Part shown: positions 12,480 to 25,380 of the stretch, in pieces
How the letters are laid out: each line of letters starts with the position of its first letter
Numbering within the stretch: position 1 is the stretch's first letter
Assembly: GCF_900963305.1 (NCBI RefSeq)
Contig: NC_042518.1
Location: forward strand, 13,530,486 to 13,594,485
Length of the DNA: 64,000 bases
Source: Echeneis naucrates
Taxonomy: Eukaryota; Chordata; Actinopteri; Carangiformes; Echeneidae
Direction: 5' to 3'
Notes under the pieces: generated by a model
What the model was told of the DNA's origin: nothing
Database searches by the model: none
Seen by the model: only the letters and a program-made list of their open reading frames with translations
Program-made: the position numbers and the translations under genes

Positions 12480-15400
12480 ATGAGAAAATGTACCAATCTG
12501 CTCTTTCTCAAAAGGCTCCTCAATCTCTTTCAGGTTGGCGAGGAGGCGGATGTCTGTGCAGATCTAAAACAGACAGATGCATGAAAAATGAGCTGCAGCA
12601 ATTTAACACAGCAGCAACAATAAAAAACAACACTAGATGGAGACAGTTGGCTGTATTGATCATGCTTTTGTGGCCTTACCTTGTGAACAGTAGCTCCCAA
12701 ACTGGCCAGGTTAGACAAACAGTCTATATCCACCTTACGACTGTAAGTCTGTCCAGTCACCAGGTAAGCTCTGGGTAAGACGGGAACAATATCATGATGG
12801 CAAACAGCAAAGAAGTCCCAGTAACCTGTGCTATAACAGCTCCCCTATTCCAATTCCTCAGTTGTATATATAAAGAAGATATAAATAGCGGATTTACTTT
12901 TTGAAGCCAGCCATCTCTGTCACCATATTGTCAAGCTGCTCCACCTGCAGAAGAGCATGATCAGTATAATTATCATTAGATCAGAACACAACAGTTCTAA
13001 ATGAATAAATTCTCAATTTAAATGAGATGAGTAGTAATTAATACCTTCTCATGTTCCCCCTGAAAGAGCTGCAGGAAGCTGGCCTGTGTTCCAGTTGTCC
13101 CCTTGACCCCCCTGAAACGTAGATCATCACGGGCTCTCTGCAGGTTGCGCATGTCCATGGCCAAGTCCTGAAGCCACAGACAAGCTCGCTTGCCAACTGT
13201 GGTCAGCTGAGCTGGTCTGCAGAGAGAGTAAGAGCGAGAGACAGTCATTTGATTATGGGGCCAAAGCAAACTGATGAAGGGACATGGAAGCATTCCACAT
13301 TGGAGGAGATGACTGCTAGAGAAGTGTGGCTTTATCCAGACTCACTGGTAGTGTGTGAAGCCGAGCGTCGGGAGGTCAGCATATTTCTCTGCAAAGTTTG
13401 CCAGTCTGTCAATGACTCTGGCCAACTGCAGAAATCAAAGCAAAGGCCTGAATTACTACACAGCTCATGCCCATACAACCCTCACATGTCAGAACGTATG
13501 CTTGGTTTGTGTTGTTTTTTTGACAAAACACTGCAACAAAAAAATGAGGTGATTATTTCTACACTGTTTACTTGTTACTTGACAGCTGAGCCTTATACAA
13601 ACACTGAGTTACTAGGGCCTTATATCCACTGATCTCACAGATGCACCACTGGATGGATGTGCGAGTTTTCTGGCAAACAGCTGAGCCTCACCTTGGGCAA
13701 GAGAATGTCAAATCCATCACGCAACATAATCAGATCCTGAGGAAGAAAAACATTATGACTTGGAGAACATGAAAACTTTTAAAGAGCCATTTGTACTTGA
13801 CAAACTACACAAATAATTACACTGTATTGTGTTCTCTAAGCAATGCATACTTTCCCACATGCAGAAAGGCTTGGTAATAAAAATAATGAATCACACTGCA
13901 TGTGATCAAATAAATAATCTTGGCTATAGCTGTGAATATAACAGTCTTCATGATTACAGTATTGTCTCCGACGTAGCAAGAGGTGGCTCCGAGGTGGATG
14001 ATGGGAGCAGCAGTGGGGCAGCAGTGTGCAAAGGTGTGGACATGAGCCATGACATCATGCCTGAGCTTTCGTTCCTCTTCAGCCGCCATGGCAAAGTCAA
14101 TATTGTCTGCATGACTCTCCATCTCCAGGATCTGGGCGTCTGTGATGGGTAGACCCAAAGACTGAGCAGGAGAAGACAGAGAAGCAGTGAGAAAGAGGAG
14201 GATTATCCACAGGGGAATTTCTGAATTTACAGTTTCATTAATTAGTTAGATATTTTAAAATAATTTGGGGTTTTTTTTTAAACAGCATTAATCATGTCCA
14301 TCCTGATAAACTCACACTAAAATTATAACTATGTGGCTTTTTTCCCCCTCAATTGCAGCACTTTCAGCTGTGAGTTTCAGAGTTCCATGGATTGTTTTAC
14401 ATGAAAAAACATAATTACCTCATAGGTAACTATTCTGACAATTATTTTCTGAAATAAATCGATGCATCTATAATATATAATTTCCAGGTATGAAAGGTAT
14501 GAGTGGATATGTGAACGTTTCAGTTTGTCTTTTGTTTAGAATATTTGAGGATTTTTAGCTAAAAGAAATGCTTTTGAAAGACTATTTACTCAGCTCTGCG
14601 ACTTCAGTTAATTGTGATAAAAGCACAGATAATAGTCAGATGACAAGCCAAATGATTATCTTTTCTTTCCTCTGAACAGTCTGGATGGACATGTGCTGTC
14701 CTCGTGAGAAGACACTCGGGATCCTGATTAGATTTGAGTTTTCTGTGTTGGAACAGAGCAGTCATGTGATGGTCATACAGGACACAGGTTGATTGAGAGA
14801 CCAGTCCCAATCTGTGAAAATACCACTTGACGTCCATGATAAAACACAATCAAAAGGAAACCTGCAGTGCCATGCAGTCATACTGAAGAAAGCATATAAT
14901 GACTCAGCACAACAAATGTCACATCAAAAAATATAATGCAGTTTTAACAATAAAACACCCAAACCCTGCCAGAGGTCAGCTTTCTGTTACTAGTGTGGAG
15001 TTCTCTAGGTGCCCCCCCGAGGAAAACCTCAAAGTACAGGACAAGTGGGAAAGATGGACTCTGATCAGTTCTGATTAGTGTGTGTACATGTGTGTTTAAC
15101 AGGCCATGGGAGGTGATAGATGGTCAGATGACAGAGGGTCCATCAACAGTCTGACAGCCCCCCCTGCCCCCAAACATCAAAAATGGAAACCGTCTTTTTC
15201 AGTAATTCTAAGAAGTGTGGGATTAGTTATCAGATGTTTTATGAAATTATCAACTACTATGAAATTCTACTCTACTTAAACTCAGTCTTTCTAATACACT
15301 TTGACCCAATCCCCCGGGTTGACCCATGGGCAGGGGTACTTCAGAGGGATCGAATAGCAGTTCAGGGATTTAAATGTCAGGAGCACTGCAAGGAGCACTA

Positions 15401-16052
15401 CAAGGACTTTAGACGATGTGTTCTCTCAACCTCTGCAACCATCAGCGCAAACTATGCTGTACGGCCAAACGCATTTCAAAAGAAAAAATCTGACTAATCA
15501 AATGCATCCAACTTAAAACACCACATCGGGAAACAAAAGCCACTGCCCCTGCCCTTTGTTATCATGTCATCAGAGTAAAACACAGTCACAGCATTTGTTT
15601 TTTCTCCATCACCATCAGCAGTCTTTTTGATCAATGTTTTTTTTTTTGTTAGTTTTTTTAAATCAATCAGTGGGTTGAAGGATTGGCCAGCCAAAAGAAG
15701 ATTCGTTGAAAACCATCATCATGATTATGACAACTACGATGATAATAATAATAAAAGTCACTTTTAATCATCAGCTATAAAACCCACCCAAATACCTTCT
15801 GTTAGATTAATGGCCATAGCAAAACATTCAACTTGCCCACCTCAATTCTAATGAATGTTTACACTATTTTTGTACATGTCTTCCAATCAAAGTCATTGGA
15901 AGTTGAGAACATGTTTTCTTATTTCTGTGTGGTGTTGTATATTAAAAGGTCAAAGATTCAACCGATTAACCGATAATTCAAGAATTTATCACCGTGATAT
16001 AACATTTATTCTGCCTGGAATATTTGAATGAAATGCAGCTCAGCTCACCTCT

Positions 16053-16092
<40 letters not shown>

Positions 16093-16435
16093 CATGCAGA
16101 CAGCTCTGTTGCTGGGACCCTCCTGACATCTAAATTTAGAGCAGGAGGGAACTTGATAGGACTCTCTGAAGGCCGAAAACTCTCCTTCTTAAGTATGCTC
16201 AGGCTCGATGGTTAAGTGCGTGTTTAAATGCAAAAACACAAAGAAAAAACGGCAAAACACACATGCTGTGGAAGCTGTCACGGTGTCAAACCTTTTCGGC
16301 CTTGGCCAGGTAGATCCACAGCCTTCTCCAGGTCGTGAATTTCTTCCTGTCGCTGAAGTTGAAGGCCATTTCCTTGCTGGCGTATCTAGACACCAGCGGG
16401 GAGCGGTACTTCGTGAACTCGTCGGCCGCCTCCAT
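10851..16435 (-). CDS. adsl: Adenylosuccinate lyase
   Basis: Catalyses two steps of purine synthesis, SAICAR to AICAR plus fumarate and adenylosuccinate to AMP plus fumarate, as a cytosolic homotetramer. Twelve exons: 16435-16292, 14161-13958, 13736-13692, 13425-13346, 13216-13045, 12944-12898, 12770-12680, 12563-12494, 12339-12192, 11884-11704, 11293-11117 and 10937-10851. They sum to 481 aa (human about 484). Visible landmarks are [12 protein letters not shown] near the N-terminus, VMAHVHTF (His about 88), [16 protein letters not shown] (catalytic His about 156), the fumarase/aspartase signature [11 protein letters not shown] (about 285-295) and [18 protein letters not shown]. The start [10 protein letters not shown] was chosen because it matches the family; an in-frame ATG exists 38 codons upstream at 16549. 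All junctions are GT-AG and all frames close. The first intron is 2.1 kb. The gene is divergent from the GIMAP gene on its right. Confidence 0.97.
12421..12476. repeat. (AC)28 microsatellite in an adsl intron
   Basis: A perfect 56-bp AC run between adsl exons 8 and 9, 18 bases outside the exon 8 donor. Likely polymorphic. Confidence 0.97.
14170..16290 (-). other. adsl intron 1
   Basis: A 2.1-kb intron with no supportable gene inside. It contains a homopolymer-rich AT section (14240-14290, 15640-15660) and a GT microsatellite at 16057-16090. Open frames of 60-100 codons here lack protein-like composition. Confidence 0.8.
16057..16090. repeat. (GT)17 microsatellite
   Basis: A perfect GT run inside adsl intron 1. 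Confidence 0.95.
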
Positions 16436-16700
16436 GTTTGAAAGAACCGGCTGTGTCCGCCGAAACTCCCGGGTCTGCCCTGCGCCTTCCTCAGCACACA
16501 CACACACGCGCGCGCGCGCGAGTGTATGTGTGTGCCGCGCGGCGTTCATCTTTGTCGTACCGCGTGGATGCGAGAGCGTGGTTTTACGACACTTTTAGTC
16601 TGTATACGGCGTCAGGTCTGAATGTCACATGTCGCCTTTTAAGTGCGCCCCGATCTTTTTCTTTTTCGTACTGAACCACAATAGCTGCTATAAAAGACAA
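16292..16700 (-). promoter_or_regulatory. adsl first exon and CpG-rich promoter region
   Basis: CpG-dense sequence around the adsl start, including an ACACAC/GCGCGC alternating purine-pyrimidine tract at about 16495-16520, a potential Z-DNA former. It separates adsl (minus) from the GIMAP gene (plus), about 1.3 kb start to start. A bidirectional promoter is possible but not shown. Confidence 0.4.
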
Positions 16701-17242
16701 ATGTAGACAGGAAACGTGTCACTAAATGCATCACTGTGGCTTCTTAGAAAATATATCAAGGTCGTCCCTTTTCCCGTGGGTCCGTGAATGTGTCTCGTCA
16801 TATAGCGAATATAATGAACCTGTTCAGGAGCCAAGGATGAGCTCAGACTCTGATTTATGTAATTTCTCTGCCACACATGATGCATTCTTCAGACCTTATT
16901 CACACCACGGTGACTGTGCTTTGATAGTGTCTCACAGTCATCGTACTATTTATAGGAACCTTTCTGTATTATATAATCTCAGGCTGCATGTCTTCTATCA
17001 ATATTTATATTTATTCATGCAGCATACATGCCTCAACTGCCTTACAGTGTTTTTGTGTCTACAGGCTCCATATAAATAGTTGTTAGTGCGTGATGCAGCA
17101 TCTGGGGAATACATCCAGCTGTAAACAGAGAACACAGTGCTCTCTCCCTCTCTCCCTCTGTCCCTCTAGTCCTGTCTCTCTCACTCTCTCTGTATATCCA
17201 TCTTTCTATCTGTCCTGACTGCAGTCTGCATACAGTGCCACA

Positions 17243-17245
17243 CTG

Positions 17246-17278
<33 letters not shown>

Positions 17279-17279
17279 T
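17243..17279. repeat. (CTG)n trinucleotide repeat
   Basis: About 12 CTG units with one CTGTTG interruption, in the probable 5' leader or promoter of the GIMAP-type gene, downstream of a pyrimidine-rich stretch (17140-17220). Confidence 0.93.
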
Positions 17280-17790
17280 AAGATACACGCAAGTGGGAGG
17301 AACAGCTCTGTTTTGCCTCAAAAAAAAAGAAAAGCAAAATGACGAGACATCTTCCTGGAACTGCTGCAGCGGGGGTGGATTTGGCTTCCTGTCTCTTGCA
17401 TTGCACAATATTTCCCCCCTGCTCAGACTGATAAATAAGAAAAAAGAGGCAGTGCTGGAAGACGAGGAGAAGGGGAAAGATACAGAGGAAAGAGAAGAGC
17501 CACAGTAAGTTGGGGACGTGTGGAAGAGAATAGACTTCAGGGGGTGTGGGGGGGCTTTAATAACAAGGGAGATAGTGTTAGGCAAAGGGAACAGAAAATA
17601 GAGTTGCACCACAGTAGAATGAGGGTTAGAGAGAAAGAGAAAGCCAAGAAGGATTTGAGCTGCCACCCTTTCACACGCTACTCAGGATCCATTGCTTTCT
17701 GAAGAGGCAAGAACAGGACCCACCGTGGAGGCGAGAAGGAGAAGGAGGAGGGGGGCAGAGGAGGAGGAAGCCAGAGGTTCTACAAACAAG

Positions 17791-20062
17791 ATGGCTGCTG
17801 TGTCCTCTGCTTCTGACACTGGTAAGTAGGTTTTTATTCTTTGCTGCACAACCTCACCGCAGGTCCCATTATCATCGTCACACATCATTTGTTCACTCAC
17901 AAATTCATCAGTGGCCAGGGGAAAACTCCCAAGGCAATGTTGCGGTTGAACCAAGCATGCACTGTCATGGGAAACTGTTGCTTAACAAAACTTCCCGTCT
18001 TTAGAAGCTCACATGTAAGGTGTCACCAGCAGTGAGCAAATCAATAAATGTACTTCCCAGCTCACTACATCTTGCCATCCGCTTGTCATTGCTTTACCAT
18101 TTATATACATCTTTGTGTTACCAATCCATCTGTTTTTACCCCTCTCTTCTAAGTTTTACATAAAGTAAATTATATTCTGTCCACATGCCTTTCTATCTGA
18201 AGGGAGTCCAATCTCCCTCCTCTCTGACCCAATTGTTCCAAAAGCCAAGGACAGAGGAAAACAAAAAGGAAGCATGCTGGGTGGGGAGCTTTAGGTTCAG
18301 AGAGGAAGATGAGGACAAGAATGAAAGAGGAGGTAATAACAGAGGAGAAAAGGAGCTCAGATAAAAAGAGGACATCTGGCATCTAAGTAGTGAGGACAGC
18401 AGAGATGGAGGAAGAGTGCATGAGTGGGATATATACATTATTGTGAATAGAAAATGTGTCTTTGTCTTCAAAAAGCACAATGGGGAAATGACGAAACAGG
18501 ATTCAAACAGAATCAAGGATGAAGATCATTTCCTTTGAGGTTCCACCTGCTGTGTTCAGGTGGCACTGCGGTTATAAAATCAACAAACACATCCTATAAA
18601 GGAGTTTTGGTTGTGTCTCTCTGTTTTCCAACAGGTGACCCCAGGGGCCGCCACCCTCCTGAGCGCAGACTACTCATCATGGGGGGCCCACAGTCTGGAA
18701 AAACCTCTACCGCCAACACCATCCTTGGGGATGAGGCTTTTGATGCTGGGACAGAGACAACTCATAGCAACGTGGGGCAGACAGAGATCTACGGCCGTCG
18801 TGTTACTGTGGTAGATACCCCTCCGTGGGTCATCACCACTGAACCAGAGGATGATGCCGAAGCTGACAACAATGACAACACTGGCGCAGAGTCAGATGGC
18901 TTGCCGCGGCCCCCACCTAGCCTGGATAGCGAGGGGCCATGCATGGGGGCCATTCTCTGCCCCCCTGGACCCCATGCGATACTGCTGGTGGTGTCGGTCA
19001 CGCAGCCCTTCACTGACACCCAAAGAAGGGCCGCGGAGGAGCAACTGGGAGCCCTGGGTGGAGGAACCTGGAGGTACTCCATGGTGCTCTTTACTGGGGT
19101 GGACAAGTTGCCGAAAGGCGTCTTCATCGAGGAGCACATAGAAAACACTGGAGATGCCCTGCAGTGGCTGGTGGAGAGATGTGGAAGCAGGTAACACGTT
19201 GCTTTTTCTTCTTCTTTTTCTTCTCTGTTCTCTGTTGCTCTGTTTGAAGCCCGCTCTCAGCAAACAAGCATAAAATCCTTGTGTTGTGTCAGGGCTTTGT
19301 TAATACTGTGCACCTGGAACATCGACAAATAAGCACTGAATCTGGTGGTTGGAGCAGGCAGCCTAAAGAGGAACAGGACCAGTTTGATACAGAAAGAGTT
19401 GTTCTTTGATACAAGCTCAATGTGCTCTCAAATGATATGAAATAACCAGAGCCAAAGAAGATACTCCAGGCGCTTCAGATGAGGGATGGTGCCTGGATGC
19501 ATGCAGGAATCAGATACAGAGCAGCTAGGACTGCTCTTGGTGAGCAGATTAATACAACCACTGGGTCTGTCCAATGCTTAGACACTTTTGTTCACACACG
19601 CAGCTCATCTGAGTATTGTCTTTGATTCATCTGCACACCTGGTCTTCAACTCACTCCTGTCAGCCTCAAGCCAAAGACAGCCCTGATGACATCACCATGA
19701 GATTTTTGATGTGGTTTTCAAATGGTGGGAATCTGAATGAAAACAACAGGCTGACCAGTACACCTCAGAATGAATAAACTGGAATGTGTGAAACTGGTGA
19801 AATGCACCTTTAAAATTGCATTTTTCTTAATGCAGGTACCACGCCTTTGATAACACTCGGAAAGAGACAGAGGACAACACACAGGTACCTGAGCTGATGG
19901 AGAAAGTGGAGGAAATGATCACTGACAACCAAGGTTAGTTCTTCACATGCTTGTTGTGCTTGTTGTGAGTCACCGCACATCCTCATGTCTGCAGTCTCTA
20001 TCTTCAGATTGGGTCAATATTAATGAACAAAACAGTCGTGTTATGGAACTGAAACAGTCGAT

Positions 20063-20104
<42 letters not shown>

Positions 20105-21305
20105 GCAGGTTGGTACTTTGAGGTGAATGAGCTGATTTTACTGGAGGAAGAGCAGGCCAGGAGAGCTCTGGAAGAAGAGAGGATGAGGATGGAGGAGCAT
20201 GCGAGGCAGAGGGAGCAGATGATTGGAGGACCTCCCAGAGGTGTGTCTGCTTGCATCTGTGTGTGTGTGTAAGGGAGTGGGTTGTGCAATGAGTGAGATG
20301 ATTGCACAAAAATTGACTTTCTAGGAAATACCTTACTCATTATTGGTAAATCCATATAGTTTTTCTTTTATTCCTAATGGCCTCTGTTTCTCCGCTTTCA
20401 TAGTTTCTTCATTTGTTTCTTTTCTTCGTCTGTCTCTGTCTTCTCCGTGTGCAGAATTGAGGTTGCTGTTGCTGGGCTGGAAGGGCGTTGGAAAGAGCTC
20501 AGTAGGGAACGCCATCCTGGGCCGTCGCTATTTTGAGTCAGGGCAAGAGACAGAGCTGTGTCTCAGGAGGCAGGCGCTCGTATCCGGTCGACGGATCACC
20601 ATTGTCGACACCCCGGGGTGGGACTGGTTCTCAGTGAGGCGAACACCAAAGAGAATCCGTCAGGAGTCCCAGCGTGGGGCTGCCCTCCTGCGGCCTGGAC
20701 CCCACACCCTGCTGCTGGTCCTCCCCGTGGTCTCATCCCTTACAGCCAGGAAGAGGCGAACGCTCCTTTCTCACATAGAGACTCTATTTGGTGACAGTGC
20801 ATGTCTCCACACCATGGTGCTCTTCAGCTGTGGTGACTGGCTGGGCCGCACACCCATTGAAGAACACATTCTTAGAGGTGGGCGGGAGCTGCAAAGACTA
20901 CTTGAATACTGTGGAAACTATTACCACGTCCTGGACAGTAAGACGCCTGGAAAAGACAGGAGTGTGTCAGTCTTACTGGATAAGATAGAGGAGATGATCA
21001 GGGAGAACGGTGATAAGGCCTTCCTCCCCATCCAGACTGAGTGGTGTAAGTCTCTGTTTTATCTTCATAGATGTTTTCCAAAGTTAATTAGTATTCAGTG
21101 ATTTTTGTCTGGTGTTTCAGGTGGAGCACACCTATCAAAACATATATGTATTTTTCTTCTTGCTTGTCTTGTGTCTTAATGTCAAAAGTCCAAATTTAAC
21201 ATGTCTAATAAAACTGTTTTGCATTTGACAGTGAGTGAGGAGAGCTCTTACTCTTCGGACAACACCGAGCCCGAGGATGACTGTCGAGGATGCCAGCTGC
21301 AGTGA
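17791..21305 (+). CDS. Tandem two-domain GIMAP/AIG1-family GTPase
   Basis: Six coding exons: 17791-17821, 18635-19190, 19836-19933, 20109-20240, 20455-21045 and 21232-21305. They join in frame to 493 aa. There are two AIG1-type G domains. Domain 1 has P-loop GGPQSGKTS (27-35), G3 VDTPPW (Pro replacing Gly) and VLFTGVDKLP. Domain 2 has P-loop GWKGVGKSS (280-288), canonical VDTPGWDW and VLFSCGDWLG, which is the AIG1 form of the G4 region. A charged helical linker (about 229-272, EEEQARRALEEERMRMEE) joins them. The tail is acidic, ending CRGCQLQ, with Cys residues that could be lipidated (inference). GIMAP proteins oligomerise on membranes and act in lymphocyte survival and innate defence. The large G-domain exons are interrupted only at linker positions. 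Exact ortholog not assigned. Confidence 0.9.
20064..20104 (+). repeat. (GTTGCT)7 hexanucleotide forming an acceptor tract
   Basis: Seven near-perfect GTTGCT units end four bases before the AG of the exon 4 acceptor (20107-20108) of the GIMAP gene, so the repeat itself serves as the pyrimidine tract. Confidence 0.95.
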
Positions 21306-24300
21306 TACAATCGAAGTCTTTGATAGGCCCAAACATCACCTCATGTAACTTGAACCTCATGTAGACATCCCTGTCCAACTCTGAGGAGTTTAAGGGGGAC
21401 ACAAACAGTTTGGAGCAGGAGTCTCATAATGAGTAGCTCTTTGTTCGAAATGAAAAAAGTGTACTCACTGATCACTGGGCAAAGCCCGGTCTGGACTGAC
21501 AGTGCAGTGAATAAATACGAGAAGAACAAAAGTCTCCTAAAAGCTAAAAGGAGGAGAAATATTCTGCTTTTACATCAAATGCTGCTAAAGAGACCCTGTT
21601 TCAACACTGCAGAGTAAAGAATTACTCATCATTGTAACTCTGTGTTCAAACTGCACTGATAAGATTTGTATTGCAAGTTGGATAAAAGTTGATATGACCA
21701 TGACCAGGAAGATTCAGGGGTTAGGGTTCATGTCTGAAGCAAGTGAGTCATTCTTGGTTATTGGAGGACTAAAAGAAAGGTCTCCTGTATCCCGTCCTGT
21801 ATCTGTTTTGGGTGGATTTTACTGTATAGCCATCCCTTTCTACATCATGTGCCAAATGACGAGATAGAAATATATAGTGGAACATCTGTGCTCCAATGTC
21901 ACGCAAGAGCATTGGGAGAATTTGGACTTGTTTGTGGTCATCGTTGACCTTCAGACATGAAATGTAGTATATCCCTGATCCCTCATTACAGCGATATTAA
22001 CATTTTCCTCATTAATATTTGATCAGTGTGGCTCAGGGAATCAGGGTTGATTCCTCCAGAGCAAAATCTGGCTCAATTACAGAAACACTGATTAATGCTG
22101 ACGTGGCTCACATATTAATTCAAACTGGAGCTTTTGCTTTAGTTTGCTGGAAGTAGAAAATAGTCAATCTTTGCGCTTTGGTTGTAATTGGTTACTTTGT
22201 TTCTCTTGTGCTAAAAAAGAATTAAACAGTTGAAGCAGTAAATATATATTTTTATTCCATCTTTGGTGTGGCATCCATGCCCAAGAGAATTGCTAAAAAC
22301 AGTTGAGGCTGAGATCAAACCATGTGCAGGCTCAGATCCCTGCGGAGCAGCCTGGGCTAGCAGGCTTCGCTGTCTCTGGTCATGAATTTATTGACAAGGT
22401 AGATTTAGCTACGTGCCTCAGCATCAAAGCCTGAGAGTGGGAGTACAGCCCTGCAGCAGGGGAAGTATCATGTAGGTTACATCAAGGTTTCGCATGCTAC
22501 AGAAACAACATAACCTCATGAACCATTTGAGCTCACTTAGGGCCTTTATTACCTTTTTCTACACATTAAGACATCTGTTGCTGTCATCTAAAGTCGTATT
22601 TTGAAATATTATATATTATATATACATATGCATATGTGTGTATATATATATGACATATATATACACACATATGTACATATATGTGAGTATATATATATAT
22701 ATTCAGCTCTCAGAGGCATGTTAAGACGCCGCATGCAGATAAATGAGTGCCTATGGAGTTGAAGGCAACCTCACTTCTTATTGCTCTATATGAATTTCTA
22801 GTACATCACAACCCTCTACCTTTTACAACTGCAAAAAATTTAAGAAAAAAGTGTAAAACAGAGAATTCACACTCTGAAAGGTACAAGAGAAAGCATACAC
22901 AGTCCAGACTGTAAGTATTAGGTCAGCTACACAGTGTGTTGTTTTCCAGGCTCCAACAGTTTGGGAAAAAAAAATATATTAATAATGATAATGGATATGT
23001 TGACGATGGGCTTTCAACAACATCCGCTTTCAAAAATGACTGTTGTGAAGGACGGAGCCTTCAGTACAAAAACGTGTAATTGTTGTAATATTTGTGGTCT
23101 GCGCTAACGTGACCGAAACCACTGCCATGCTGTAAAATCGGATTTTATACAATTGATGTAGCCTATAGAAGAAGCTCTGATACTACTTCCCCTTTGCTTT
23201 ACTGACTGTGCTTCATCTAGTGATGTAGTCTACCGCAGCACTACTTAGTGTGACAAGCATGACTCTACAATTTCACATGAGGATGTTTCAAACATTCGAT
23301 CAGAGCCTCATTCCCACTCCACCTGTGAAAATATTGTATAAGCAGTGTATATAACCAGTGTACAAGTTGTTACAGTGAAGCTTTTAGCAAAGCATTTTGC
23401 ACTGTGTACCACTTTACTGTAGCCAAAGTGACATTACCTCCTGTGTGGTCCTTCATACATGGTGATCACATCATCAGTACTCTGTTCAACAATAATAAAA
23501 GGTGTGGCTATATTGTTGTGTATTTTTTGGCTTTAATCTCATCATTTCACGTCTTTCCAGCCATGCCTTTTGTTCTCATCGGTGGACTGCAGTACAAGAC
23601 AAGAGCTGTTCTCATGCTGAGCTCACCACCTTGGGGAGGGAGCAGTAATTGTGCAGTACTGTCAGTGCTGTAGGTGACGCTGTAGCAAGTAGATTTGTCA
23701 GCCACTGCTCACACAACACATATAGAGATGGCACATAAAAAACAATGTAAAAAATTTCTATCTTCAGCTGCATTATAACCAATAAAGTGTTTCCATATCA
23801 GGCAGTCTGAAGCACTTGTCCAAATGTTGTCCTTTTTACATCTAATTGTGGTCACTATCTCACTGTATAAATTCACACATCTAGTTTTCCTTGGCCAAAA
23901 CCAAAATATGATGGCTTATGCTTAACATCACTGTGGAAAATGTACTTATGAATCTGGAAGGAATAATGAAAATAAGGTTTTTCATGAATGTAGTTTATCT
24001 AATTATCTTTATATTGCTTCTTTTCCCCCAAATACAGCACTCTGATAACAGTGAAGTAGTGGAAATTAAAGCAACTGAGCATTATCAATATGTTTTAACC
24101 CAATATCTACTTTTTATTGTGCAAGTCTAAAGTTTCATTGCTAAATTATAAAGCTCTAGCCGTCTTAAAACAAATGTTACTGTTGAAAAATGAGGGCATT
24201 TACATAGGCAGCATCCAAGGAAGTTTGTGTTTCTACAGGGGAAATGTTTTTCTCTGCACCATTTTCACTTTGGCAGGGCTCCATGTATAGATTGTCCCAA

Positions 24301-25380
24301 AGCTATCTGGAAGAAAGCCTGGGCCAATTACAGTGTGCAGACCAAGAGCTGGTTAGAGACTGAAAGTCATTTTTCTTGGAAATATTATTCCAGCTTAGCC
24401 AAAGTCAGCACCAGTCAGCACTCTCTTCCCTCACACGCTCCTCTGTTCTTCTACATGACAGTATACAATATGTCTTCCTTAATGTATGCAGACACATCGG
24501 AGAACAGCAGAGGGAGAAAAATAGAATAAAAACCAGAACAGTTTGCAGTCCCAAAATGCCATCCTTAATATGGTAATTAATGGTCTCCAAAAACCTCACA
24601 TGACTGTCAGTTGATTGAATGCACGTGTCGCAGCACACTGCTGGTCAGGCGGCCTCCATTATCCGCGAGCTCAAGAGGCGCCACTTAGATGGACGTCCAC
24701 GGGCTCATTGTAAAGTATTATCCGACCACAAAGTCTCTTTGTGATTGGGACATGGTTAAATTCTGAACAAATTGAAGGGTCTCTACGTGTCCAACCTTGT
24801 CCATCCCTGGGCTAATGCCATTCCATTGTTTCGTTTTGTTTTTTTGTATTTTTTTTCTATACACATAAAGGAGCATATAGTGTGTCACAGTCTTATTTAA
24901 CATTTTTGAAATAAATCAAGTGCATTTTTTTTATTGGAAAAAGGGAAACAATGACAACTAGATAGTTGACTTTTCAAACATGTCATGGCTATTGTAATTG
25001 TGTGTGAAAAAAAGCCTAAAAAGACTTCCCAACTCACAAAGTGACCTGCGGGAGGAGTGGATTAACACACAAGAGCAGGATATTAGCTGCTGCAAAAATA
25101 ATACTTTAAAGTTCTCTGTGAAAAGAAGTCAGGAAAATAGGAACTAATTTAAAAGGTGCCCAAACCTATGCACTATTTGGGGAGGGGGGGTTCACCTGTG
25201 AGAAGCTGTTTTTTGTACATCTGCTTACTTTTGATTTTGAAAGTAGGTGTGTGTTCACACTCTGATCTCCAGTTTAATGATGTTATAATGATTTAAACAG
25301 CCATTTCAGAGAATACATGATCCAACTCTCTCCTGACATTAGGTCTGACAAATAACCACAACAAATTAGAGAAAATAGGT
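21306..25380. other. Gene-poor interval: GIMAP 3' UTR, AT-rich DNA
   Basis: Begins as the GIMAP 3' UTR (AATAAA-type signals near 21508) and continues as AT-rich DNA to the 3' end of atf4. It includes the palindromic AT block at 22607-22702, a complex block at 22320-22520 and another at 24220-24710 that stand out in composition but have no coding support. A long G-run (about 25181-25190) is present. No gene seen. Confidence 0.5.
22607..22702. repeat. AT/TG-rich block with a perfect inverted repeat
   Basis: Alternating AT and TG sequence. Arms catatgtgtgtatatata (22631-22648) and its exact reverse complement (22656-22673) flank a 7-nt spacer, giving an 18-bp perfect hairpin/cruciform. Probably a microsatellite-derived palindrome. 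Confidence 0.9.

Noticed and set aside
12410-12778. Open frame with His-Thr repeats
   Set aside because: Product of the (AC)n microsatellite and of reading antisense to adsl exons.
17181-17666. 161-codon minus-strand open frame upstream of the GIMAP gene
   Set aside because: Low-complexity Ser/Phe/Ala runs come from the CTG repeat and purine/pyrimidine-rich DNA.
18789-19263. Long minus-strand frames across the GIMAP G domain exon
   Set aside because: Shadows of the real plus-strand coding exon.
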